Of a DNA stretch of 64,000 bases, positions 43,745 to 50,620 are shown piece after piece. The first letter of the stretch is position 1. The number at the start of each line of letters is the position of its first letter. The notes beneath the pieces are model-generated. The model saw only the letters and a program-made list of their open reading frames with translations, did no database searches and was not told where the DNA came from. The DNA comes from Bradyrhizobium amphicarpaeae (GTDB lineage: Bacteria > Pseudomonadota > Alphaproteobacteria > Rhizobiales > Xanthobacteraceae), in NCBI RefSeq assembly GCF_002266435.3, contig NZ_CP029426.2, positions 3,564,001 to 3,628,000 of the forward strand, in the 5' to 3' direction. A program made the position numbers and the translations under genes.

Positions 43745-46078
43745 ATGAGCTTCCGCCCGTTCACGAGCGAGTCCTACGCGCATGACGACCGCCCTGAGGC
43801 CTGGCGGGACGTGCTGGCCGCGGTCGGCCTGCAACCGGCGGGTGGTCACGGCCTGTTCGACGGACACGCGACCGCCTCGCACCGGAACGCCGCAGGCGTC
43901 GCGTTGACGCGCATGGCTGCGGGTGCGCAGAGCGTCGGTCCGCTCTCGCGAGCGAACGAGGACCTGCCCATCGCCCTGATGCCGGTCGAGGACGGCATGG
44001 TGCTGAAGAGCGCCGGCAGTCATCGTATCGTTCCCGTCGGCCACCTCGTGCTGCTGCCGCGCAGCGGTGATTGGACCATCGTATTCCAGCGCGACATGCG
44101 CGCCATCGTGCTGTCGGTGACGTCGGAAGCGCTGCACGGGCGCCTTTCGGGCAAGCCGCGGCTCGGCGAGCCCCGGGTCGTGCCGACCACCGGCTTTGCC
44201 GACGTGTTCTCACGCCTGCTGGACGCGGCCGCGCGCACGCTCGACACGCTGAGCGATGCCGAATGGAATTCGCTCGCGCAGTCGCTCGTCGATCTTCTCC
44301 TGACGCTCGCGCACCAGCTGGCGGCGTCGACTTCCGATGCCGGATCCAGTGCGGCGCAGGCTGCGCTGCTGCACCGGATCTGCCAGACCATCGAGCGTCG
44401 CCTCGACGATCCCGACATGGTGCCAGCCCGCGTCGCGCAGGCCGAGGGCATTTCCGAACGCTATTTGCAAAAGCTGTTCGAGACGGTCGGCGACAATTTC
44501 ACCCATTACGTTCGCGAGCGACGGCTTCAGCGTGCCTGGGCCGACCTGTCCAATCCGACCGAGGCGCATCGTTCGATCTCGGAGATCGCCTACGCCTACG
44601 GCTTTGGCGACTCCGCGCATTTCAGCCGCGCCTTCCGCCACCGCTTCGGCCTGCCGCCGCGCGAGTTTCGGCAGCAGGAGGCGGAGCGCGCGACGGCACA
44701 GCACGGAATCATCGGTCAGCGCGGCTGGCCGCAGGACGCGCTGGCACAGCTTCGCGCGCATCAGACCGGTGCGGAGGCGCGCAGCAATGTCTGCCTCGCC
44801 GACTTCGACGAGCCGAGAGTGGCGGGTCGCAAGCACCATCATCTCCCGATCGAAGCCAACCGTGTTCACTGGGGCTATTTCAGCCGTTCTCTGCAACCGC
44901 AACTCGAGATCGCCTCGGGCGATACCATCACCATCGAGACGCTGACCCAGCATGCCTCCGACGATCCCGAGCTGATGATCGCGGGCGATGACGCCGCTGA
45001 AAGCGTGTTCGGCTGGACCAAGGCCAGGAAGAACGTGGATCGCCGCGGTGCGGGTCCGATGGATGCCAGCGTGTTCGGTCGCGGCGCCGGCGAAGGTTTT
45101 GGCGTGCACATCTGCACGGGTCCCGTGGCGGTGAAGGACGCCCAGCCCGGCGACGTGCTGGAGGTGCGGATCCTCGACATCGTGCCGCGCGCGAGCCGTC
45201 ATCCCAAACATTCAGGCCGCGTGTTCGGCTCCTCCGTCGCAGCCTGGTGGGGATATCACTACAACGAGTTTCTCGCCGGCCCGAAGCCACGCGAGGTCGT
45301 GACGATCTACGAGATCTTCGACGACACCGACGCGCCGCACGCCCGCGCGCTCTATTCCTACCGCTGGGCACCGCAGACCGATCCGTTCGGGGTGGTGCAC
45401 GCGGCCTATGATTATCCCGGCGTTCCAGTGGCGCCCGGCACGGTCAAGCGCCGGCATGCCGTGCTCGACGGCATCAAGATTCCCTTGCGGCCGCATTTCG
45501 GCGTGATCGCCGTGGCGCCGCGCGAGGTCGATTTCATCGACTCGGTGCCGCCGTCCTATTTCGGCGGCAATCTGGACAATTGGCGGTTGGGGAAGGGATC
45601 GACGGTCTATCTCCCGGTTTCGGTCCCCGGTGCGCTGTTGTCGGTCGGTGATCCCCATGCCACCCAGGGCGACGGCGAGCTCAGCGGCACCGCGATCGAA
45701 TGCTCGATGACCGGCACATTCGAGGTGATCCTGCACAAGAAGGCTGATCTCGCCGGCCGGCCCTTCGCCGATCTCTCTTATCCCCTGATCGAGACTGCGA
45801 CCGATTGGGTGCTGACCGGCTTCAGTCATCCGAACTACCTCGCGGAGTTCGGCGCCCAGGGGCAAAGCGAGGTCTACGCGAAGTCGTCGCTCGATCTCGC
45901 CATGAAGGACGCGTTCCGCAAGATGCGGCGCTTCCTGATGAACGTCAAAGGCCTCAGCGAGGACGAGGCGATCGCGCTGATGTCGGCCGCCGTCGATTTC
46001 GGCGTCACGCAAGTCGTCGACGGCAATTGGGGCGTGCACGCCATCCTCAGCAAGCGCCTGTTTCAGGACGCACCTTAA
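43745..46078 (+). CDS. AraC-type regulator fused to an acetamidase/formamidase domain
   Basis: 777-residue fusion. Residues ~1-190 resemble the ligand-binding N-terminal domain of AraC regulators (GHLVLLPRSGDWTIVFQRDM). Residues ~205-315 form an AraC/XylS double helix-turn-helix with ISERYLQKLFETVGDNFTHYV and ISEIAYAYGFGDSAHFSRAFRHRFG. After a ~50-residue linker, residues ~365-775 are a full FmdA-like domain with VHWGYFSRSLQPQLEIASGD, GGNLDNWRLGKG, SVGDPHATQGDGELSGTAIE and DFGVTQVVDGNWGVH. The frame is continuous with no frameshift visible. ATG 43745 was chosen over GTG 43646 because a sigma-54 promoter lies between them. It may be a one-component regulator whose enzyme domain senses or removes the inducer. 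Confidence 0.9.
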   Translation: MSFRPFTSESYAHDDRPEAWRDVLAAVGLQPAGGHGLFDGHATASHRNAAGVALTRMAAGAQSVGPLSRANEDLPIALMPVEDGMVLKSAGSHRIVPVGHLVLLPRSGDWTIVFQRDMRAIVLSVTSEALHGRLSGKPRLGEPRVVPTTGFADVFSRLLDAAARTLDTLSDAEWNSLAQSLVDLLLTLAHQLAASTSDAGSSAAQAALLHRICQTIERRLDDPDMVPARVAQAEGISERYLQKLFETVGDNFTHYVRERRLQRAWADLSNPTEAHRSISEIAYAYGFGDSAHFSRAFRHRFGLPPREFRQQEAERATAQHGIIGQRGWPQDALAQLRAHQTGAEARSNVCLADFDEPRVAGRKHHHLPIEANRVHWGYFSRSLQPQLEIASGDTITIETLTQHASDDPELMIAGDDAAESVFGWTKARKNVDRRGAGPMDASVFGRGAGEGFGVHICTGPVAVKDAQPGDVLEVRILDIVPRASRHPKHSGRVFGSSVAAWWGYHYNEFLAGPKPREVVTIYEIFDDTDAPHARALYSYRWAPQTDPFGVVHAAYDYPGVPVAPGTVKRRHAVLDGIKIPLRPHFGVIAVAPREVDFIDSVPPSYFGGNLDNWRLGKGSTVYLPVSVPGALLSVGDPHATQGDGELSGTAIECSMTGTFEVILHKKADLAGRPFADLSYPLIETATDWVLTGFSHPNYLAEFGAQGQSEVYAKSSLDLAMKDAFRKMRRFLMNVKGLSEDEAIALMSAAVDFGVTQVVDGNWGVHAILSKRLFQDAP

Positions 46079-46092
46079 CAAGGACATTTCTG

Positions 46093-46476
46093 GTGAAATT
46101 CCACATGATCAGCGGCGGCCCAAAGCCGGTCGCGCCCTTCAGCCACGCCGTGGAGACCGATGGCTTCGTCTTCGTCACGGGCCAAATGCCGGACACGCCT
46201 CAAGCGCCGGGCGTGTTGCCTGATGGCATCGTCGCGCAGACCCGCGCGGTGATGGAGAATTTGAAGGTCGTGTTGGCGGGGCTTGATCTCGGCCTCGAGC
46301 ACGTCGTGATGACGCGGATCTATCTGACGCGTTTCAAGGAAGATTATGCGGCGATGAACGAGACCTACCGCACGTATTTTCCCCCGGATCGCCTGCCAGC
46401 CCGCACCTGCGTCGGTGTCACCGGCTTGGCGTATGACGCATTGATCGAGATCGATCTGGTCTGCCGGCGGCCGTGA
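46093..46476 (+). CDS. RidA family enamine/imine deaminase
   Basis: 127-residue YjgF/YER057c/UK114 protein. VAPFSHAVETDGFVFVTGQMPDTP and VVMTRIYLTRFKEDYAAMNETYRTYF are family landmarks, and the conserved arginine lies in LPARTCVGVTGLAYDALIEIDLV. RidA proteins form trimers that hydrolyse reactive enamines produced by PLP enzymes or amide/amine catabolism. It lies 14 bases after the fusion gene, so it probably shares the sigma-54 transcript. GTG 46093 is used; ATG 46105 is an alternative. Confidence 0.88.
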   Translation: MKFHMISGGPKPVAPFSHAVETDGFVFVTGQMPDTPQAPGVLPDGIVAQTRAVMENLKVVLAGLDLGLEHVVMTRIYLTRFKEDYAAMNETYRTYFPPDRLPARTCVGVTGLAYDALIEIDLVCRRP

Positions 46477-46527
46477 GGCCTTAGGTCAAGCAATGGCACA
46501 AACGGTTGCTACGGATTTTCTGAACAT

Positions 46528-47079
46528 TCAAAGATCACGAAAAAAGAGATTTAACAACTCCTTCAAGCGGACGTCGCCGTCATAATCTAGCGACAGAAAC
46601 ATGGAAGTGGCCATTAGGGAATGCATCACAAGGAGCGGCCTCCAGCGCTGTTTGAAGGCCGTCAAGTCTGTGAGGATGAGTTCACTGCCCACTTCAGGGT
46701 GCGCACCTACGTTCCGAGCCGAATGACACGCAAATGTATAGCACAAATTGTCCTGTAGCGCGGCGTTTGGCCTGTAGCAGCAAATATCAGACCAGTGTTC
46801 TGATATAAGCCCGGTTTCCTCGACAACCTCTTGTTTGATTGCATCTAAAGGAAGGCTTCCTTGCTCGATCAGCCCTCCTGGAAATTCGATCGTATAGTCG
46901 TCAATGCCATGACGATACTGCTTTACCAGCGCCAGCAAATTATCGCTTGTGAACACAATGGCGTTGACCCAATTAGGGCACTTCAGAGTATGAAATTTCG
47001 CAGGGGTTCCGGCCGCAGTATTGACCGTACGAGTGTGCACCGAAAATACATCGAAGTTGTAGACTTCAGATTCCTTCAT
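46528..47079 (-). CDS. Nudix hydrolase-like protein with degenerate Nudix box
   Basis: 183-residue protein with a Nudix fold signature GGLIEQGSLPLDAIKQEVVEETGL region (split here as GGLIEQGSLPLDAIK and QEVVEETGL). The catalytic EVVEE core is kept, but the first box glutamate is Ser and the usual Arg before the core is Gln, so activity is uncertain. The N-terminal VWVNAIVFT-like strand (NWVNAIVFTSDNLLALVKQYRHGID) is typical of ADP-ribose pyrophosphatases. It is the last gene of a five-gene minus-strand operon, and its start overlaps the preceding stop by 14 bases. Base composition is lower in GC than the flanks. Either a divergent hydrolase or a nucleotide-binding sensor is possible. Confidence 0.75.
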   Translation of the reverse strand: MKESEVYNFDVFSVHTRTVNTAAGTPAKFHTLKCPNWVNAIVFTSDNLLALVKQYRHGIDDYTIEFPGGLIEQGSLPLDAIKQEVVEETGLISEHWSDICCYRPNAALQDNLCYTFACHSARNVGAHPEVGSELILTDLTAFKQRWRPLLVMHSLMATSMFLSLDYDGDVRLKELLNLFFRDL

Positions 47080-47695
47080 ATCTTTCAGCTTGCTGCTTAA
47101 GCCAATCGATCTGTGTCGGCGAAAAATTCAATTCGATCAATTGAGCATTCTCGTAGTGTCGAACACGATATCCCTCACCGCGCTCAGGGCCTTTCATGTC
47201 AAACAAGTTCTGCAGGAGGATTAATATTGACGTCGTTGCTACGATCAAATTGACCCGTTGCTCGCCGGTACATTCTAGCAAATAATGTATCCCTCGACCG
47301 TAGAACGACCGGGGATCTTCCATGCCGTCTATATCTACGTCACATAGCTCAATCTCACCAGCGCGCCATTCATCCATAGACTTACTAGACGTTGGATAAA
47401 GGCGTCGAGCCTCTACAATAGGAACGCCTGCCAGAACACCCAAATGGATCGACTTTAGCTCGTCTCCAATAGTCATAGGAACGTCCAACGCGGTAGCCAA
47501 AATCTGTGCTGTTTCGATCGTTTGTGCCGTTGGGCAAGCAATCACTTGGTCAGGCAGGCGATCGAAGCTACGAATGTTCTCAGCCAGTAGTTCAGCTTCC
47601 AACCTGCCGGTCGGAGTTAAAGCCGCTCCTGGTCCGCCAGGAATACCTACAAGATTCTTCTCGCATTCAGCATGTCGGGCTACGAGGAGTTTCAC
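47066..47695 (-). CDS. Histidine phosphatase superfamily protein lacking key catalytic residues
   Basis: 209-residue phosphoglycerate-mutase-like protein starting at GTG 47695, in a four-base GTGA overlap with the upstream acetyltransferase gene. The N-terminal LLVARHAECEKN keeps the first catalytic histidine and arginine (RH). The usual S-x-x-x-R-A-x-Q-T stretch reads ACPTAQTIETAQIL with Gln for Arg; the L-x-E-x-x-x-G motif reads ELKSIHLGVLAG without the acid; and the second histidine (V-x-H-G-G) reads LIVATTSILILL. Three of five core residues are therefore missing, suggesting a pseudoenzyme or very divergent activity. It belongs to the coupled low-GC operon. Confidence 0.75.
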   Translation of the reverse strand: MKLLVARHAECEKNLVGIPGGPGAALTPTGRLEAELLAENIRSFDRLPDQVIACPTAQTIETAQILATALDVPMTIGDELKSIHLGVLAGVPIVEARRLYPTSSKSMDEWRAGEIELCDVDIDGMEDPRSFYGRGIHYLLECTGEQRVNLIVATTSILILLQNLFDMKGPERGEGYRVRHYENAQLIELNFSPTQIDWLKQQAERYEGI

Positions 47696-48336
47696 GTGGG
47701 GCGCTCTTTTTTGACTTTCCCGGGACTGCCCACAATCAATGATCCAGGCGGAGTATCGCGACGCACGAACGAGAGCGCTCCGATGGTACACCAATCCCCG
47801 ATATGGATCTGCTGTGCCACCGCCGATCCCATACCAAAATACACCCCCGTGCCGATGACAGTATCAGAACCTAGATTGACCCCCGGTGCGATAGACACGA
47901 ATCCACCCAGCCTTGTTCCGGCACCTATGGTAGAGTTAGCGTTGAGTACGGAGGACAGTCCAACATGGGATCCTGGGCCCAAGACAACCCCCGGGAACAG
48001 GATACTCCCATCGTCAACTCTCGCGTCGCCTAGGAGGGTGGCGCGTGGGTGAATGATAGTGGCAAAGCGTATTGTCGGAATCGACCGCACGATGCGGTTG
48101 TAAACTGCATATCGCGAGCGACAGTCGCCAATGGCGACGATAACTGCATATCCATCGACCTGCGCAAAGAGAGGAGCAAGAGTGTCTATGGGTCCTAAAA
48201 CGGGCACTCCGTCGACAATAGATGCTCTCCCCGGATCGTCATCAACGATGCCAACAACGGAGAATTTGCCCTGCGCACGCGCCACGGCAATTGCATCCCT
48301 TCCTAAGGTCGAAGCCCCGACCACTATCAAATCCAT
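47692..48336 (-). CDS. NeuD/PglD-like sugar O/N-acetyltransferase
   Basis: 214-residue protein with two parts. The N-terminal Rossmann-like domain (MDLIVVGASTLGRDAIAVARAQG, FSVVGIVDDDP) binds the sugar nucleotide in PglD/NeuD enzymes. From about residue 95, hexapeptide repeats form a left-handed beta helix (IIHPRATLLGDARVDDGSILFPGVV, ANSTIGAGTRLGGFVSIAPGVNLG). The usual catalytic His is not obvious; IIHPRAT is the best candidate. The C-terminal GSLIVGSPGKVKKERPT is typical. Family members acetylate sialic-acid-type or bacillosamine-type sugars. Its coupling to Nudix and phosphatase genes suggests a small modified-nucleotide or sugar pathway. Confidence 0.82.
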   Translation of the reverse strand: MDLIVVGASTLGRDAIAVARAQGKFSVVGIVDDDPGRASIVDGVPVLGPIDTLAPLFAQVDGYAVIVAIGDCRSRYAVYNRIVRSIPTIRFATIIHPRATLLGDARVDDGSILFPGVVLGPGSHVGLSSVLNANSTIGAGTRLGGFVSIAPGVNLGSDTVIGTGVYFGMGSAVAQQIHIGDWCTIGALSFVRRDTPPGSLIVGSPGKVKKERPT

Positions 48337-48345
48337 TCCGCGCTC

Positions 48346-49068
48346 TTAGGGAATTGAGTTGGCACCAATGATTTCGGATTTGATGCACTTGTGTTCAACG
48401 AAGTCGAATTTAAGAAAAGCAAACAGATCTTGTTTGATGTGGGGCTTTAAGGTCCGAGCGAGGTGCGCGTTTGCCGTGATGGCTTTAATCGCTTGCTCTG
48501 TTCCGTGCCCGTGCAATCCAAACACCACCAGCGCGGGTTTGGCATCCGGACCATTCCTGTCCAATTTGAGCAATCGAATAATCAGTCCGTAGTCTTGTGT
48601 AACCAGCCCTGATGGACTGTAAGCCGCCCGAAACTGGCCGCCACCGAAGAAGAAACAGCCCTCCGCCGCGTCGTAGCGAACGGGAAGGCGATCTGCCAGC
48701 CTTGAAAGCACGTGGTCGGAAACTCCATTGGCTTTGGGCCCGCCCAGAGAAACGAAGCTGTCCTTCTGTAACTGGTCCATGTCAGCCGAGGACCCGGATT
48801 TGATTTCTACGTTACGGCCGAGCGATGCTAAGACACTTCGTACATCCGAAAACGCTTGGACGTCGGTCAGACTTATCTTTCGAGGACTCCTAGGTTGGGC
48901 GCCGGGCTTGTCGGTGAGAACTACGGCAAGGGTACCTTTTCCCTTCAAGAACGGGCGCCAGAATTGTTTGCTGCCATACGTCTTTATAAATTGTAGTGCT
49001 CTGGTCGTCCCTAGTCCGAGCACGTACCAAATGGCGCTCGCCAGAAGATTTATTCCCAAATCCCCCAT
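48346..49068 (-). CDS. Membrane-anchored protein of unknown function
   Basis: 240-residue protein I do not recognise. One N-terminal hydrophobic segment (GINLLASAIWYVLGLG) is followed by a soluble domain. Visible features are TLAVVLTDKPG, FSDVRSVLASLG, the turn FVSLGGPKANGVSDHVL, FFFGGGQFRAAY, QDYGLIIRLLKLD, and VVFGLHGHGTEQAIKAI. Alternating strands and helices with Gly-rich turns look like a Rossmann-like ligand-binding fold; this is inference. The start has a strong SD (GGGAAGGAAC). It lies 11 bases after the second Nudix gene and 9 bases before the acetyltransferase gene. Anchoring beside nucleotide-processing enzymes suggests a sensor or effector role, unproven. Confidence 0.75.
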   Translation of the reverse strand: MGDLGINLLASAIWYVLGLGTTRALQFIKTYGSKQFWRPFLKGKGTLAVVLTDKPGAQPRSPRKISLTDVQAFSDVRSVLASLGRNVEIKSGSSADMDQLQKDSFVSLGGPKANGVSDHVLSRLADRLPVRYDAAEGCFFFGGGQFRAAYSPSGLVTQDYGLIIRLLKLDRNGPDAKPALVVFGLHGHGTEQAIKAITANAHLARTLKPHIKQDLFAFLKFDFVEHKCIKSEIIGANSIP

Positions 49069-49079
49069 GTTCCTTCCCG

Positions 49080-49571
49080 CTAATACTTTGCAGTAATCGA
49101 CAACACCGCAGAAACGGTAGGGGCGTGAGTGATGACACCGGCTCGAACCATTTCGATGGCTTCTTCAACAGGCACATGCCTGACCTTGAATTCCCCCTTC
49201 AATGCGCTGGGGCGGCCAACTGCTCGCGCTTCAAACACGTGCGTTCGATGAATTGTTGTCGAAAGATCGAGGTCAAGCTTGAAGAGAAAACGAGTGTCGC
49301 ACAAACCTAGTCCAGTTTCTTCGCCGAACTCTCGTTGAGCGCATTCAAGAGGAGACTCGCCCGTTCTCAGAGTTCCTCCGGGAAGCTCCAACGTGCTTTG
49401 TGCGATGGTCCGCCGAAGTTGTTCTACTAGTATGAGCGCGCCATCTACGTCGAGCGCAGCGATACAAGCAGAATCAGGGAATACGTAGGTTGTCCCTTTT
49501 TGGATATTGACGCTGTTCGGGCTCAAACGATCACTTCCCTTTATAGCTACGATCGGCTCGACCTCGCTCAT
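49080..49571 (-). CDS. Nudix hydrolase
   Basis: 163-residue Nudix protein and first gene of the low-GC operon. The Nudix box is canonical: GGTLRTGESPLECAQ followed by REFGEETGL (GX5EX7REUXEEXGU). The N-terminal strands (DSACIAALDVDGALILVEQLRRTIAQSTLELP) match ADP-ribose pyrophosphatase-type enzymes, as does a C-terminal helix after EFKVRHVPVEEAIEMV. It should hydrolyse a nucleoside diphosphate linked to another group, with Mg2+; ADP-ribose or a sugar nucleotide is plausible. Together with the degenerate Nudix at the operon end, it brackets the other three genes. Confidence 0.85.
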   Translation of the reverse strand: MSEVEPIVAIKGSDRLSPNSVNIQKGTTYVFPDSACIAALDVDGALILVEQLRRTIAQSTLELPGGTLRTGESPLECAQREFGEETGLGLCDTRFLFKLDLDLSTTIHRTHVFEARAVGRPSALKGEFKVRHVPVEEAIEMVRAGVITHAPTVSAVLSITAKY

Positions 49572-49859
49572 AAAACTTCTACTTTTCTACATCATGCTGC
49601 GCGAATTCCTGGATGAGTGCAACCCTACTAAATGATCTGCTATTTGGGAAAGCGTAGCAGGGTTCGCAGGTTCATGTCTGGTGCGACCCTGGGAGTGGTC
49701 CCGAAGAATGCACGGTCGCGCACGCGCTTGCCTCGGGAAGTTCGGATCCTACAATCCCTTGCGGTAACTGACGGGCGAAACACGCTAGTTGTGGGGCAAT
49801 GCGTTTTCGCAAAAAATCGCCTTTTACCGAATTTCGGATTGGCCGTACTGTCTCGCCAC
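49572..49859. other. Gap upstream of the low-GC operon
   Basis: No gene is supported here. The operon promoter should lie on the minus strand near 49590-49640, where a TTGCAC element is visible without a convincing -10. Confidence 0.45.
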
Positions 49860-50380
49860 CTCATCCCCAGTCAGAGGGGCGCATCGCGATCGTCAAGAAA
49901 CGCGCGATGAGCCGTGGTGGACGCAGCCCACACCGGCGCGAAGGCTATCGCAGGGCGGGCAACCGTGAGTGATAGCCTCCGCGCACACGACCGCTGTGGC
50001 TTGCGTACGGCAAAACCGTGTCGTCCTGACGCCCGGGGTCTGGCGTCAAGTCTTGCGATGTGGCGGCCCGACCGGGCACGCACATCGATCGTCCGCAAGG
50101 CGACGGGGGCAATAGTGCATCGCTCCCCGGGGAGAACTCGGCATAACCGTCAAACCACTGCGCAGGGAAGGCCGGTTGTTCGGCTTCACCTGTATGCCGC
50201 TGTGCAGCCTCTTGTATCGCAACCTTCGCACAGTGGACCGCGGGTGCCCAGCCGGCATCCGGTCTTCCTTGCACCCTCCGACAAAAGGGGGGGTGACTCA
50301 AGCAAAGCTCGGGCGAGATCAGCCGCGAGGACGCGGATCTGTGCGTGCGAGAGATTCGCGTCACGAGGGAGAGGTGGTTG
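49860..50380. repeat. Degenerate Bradyrhizobium-type dispersed intergenic repeat
   Basis: The stretch GAGGGGCGCATCGCGATCGTC at its start, the segments TACGGCAAAACCGTGTCGTCC and GGTCTGGCGTCAAGTCTTGCG, the motif TCCCCGGGGAGA, and CGCAGGGAAGGCCGG followed by the complementary-type GCCGGCATCCGG are recalled from a non-coding repeat found in many Bradyrhizobium genomes. Open frames across it are arginine/serine-rich and spurious. It lies directly next to the low-GC operon and may mark an insertion or recombination edge. Confidence 0.6.
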
Positions 50381-50620
50381 CCTCCAACTCTGTCAGTGCG
50401 AGCGGAGCGGACGAAGTCGTTGCCGAACGCTGCCTGCGTTTTGCTTCAAATTGCAACCCGCACGTGCAAGAAGTCTTGATTGGCGGTGATCTAGAGGAGA
50501 TGGCCCGCCTTGAACGCGGCCCCGGGCGACAGCGACTAATCCCTGGAGTGCACAAGGATCAGTGGAACGTGATCGTAGTTCCTCTTCCTAAAGTACCAAA
50601 ATGGTGCTTTAGTGCTTTTC
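50381..50620. other. Gap upstream of the TnpB-like/PspA gene
   Basis: No gene is supported. The end of this gap carries an AT-richer segment and an inverted repeat (50590-50610) immediately before the next start. Confidence 0.45.
50590..50610 (+). promoter_or_regulatory. Inverted repeat just upstream of the TnpB-like/PspA start
   Basis: AAAGTACC and GGTGCTTT (one mismatch) flank AAAAT, ending ten bases before ATG 50621. It could be an operator, a hairpin masking the start, or a relic of a transposon end. Confidence 0.35.

Noticed and set aside
46494..46510. Second sigma-54-like sequence, TGGCAC with TTGCT, after ridA
   Set aside because: Spacing between GG and GC is 11 rather than 10, and no plus-strand gene follows.
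49914..50489. Possible 191-codon gene
   Set aside because: Lies across a recalled dispersed non-coding repeat, with arginine/serine-rich translation typical of spurious frames there.
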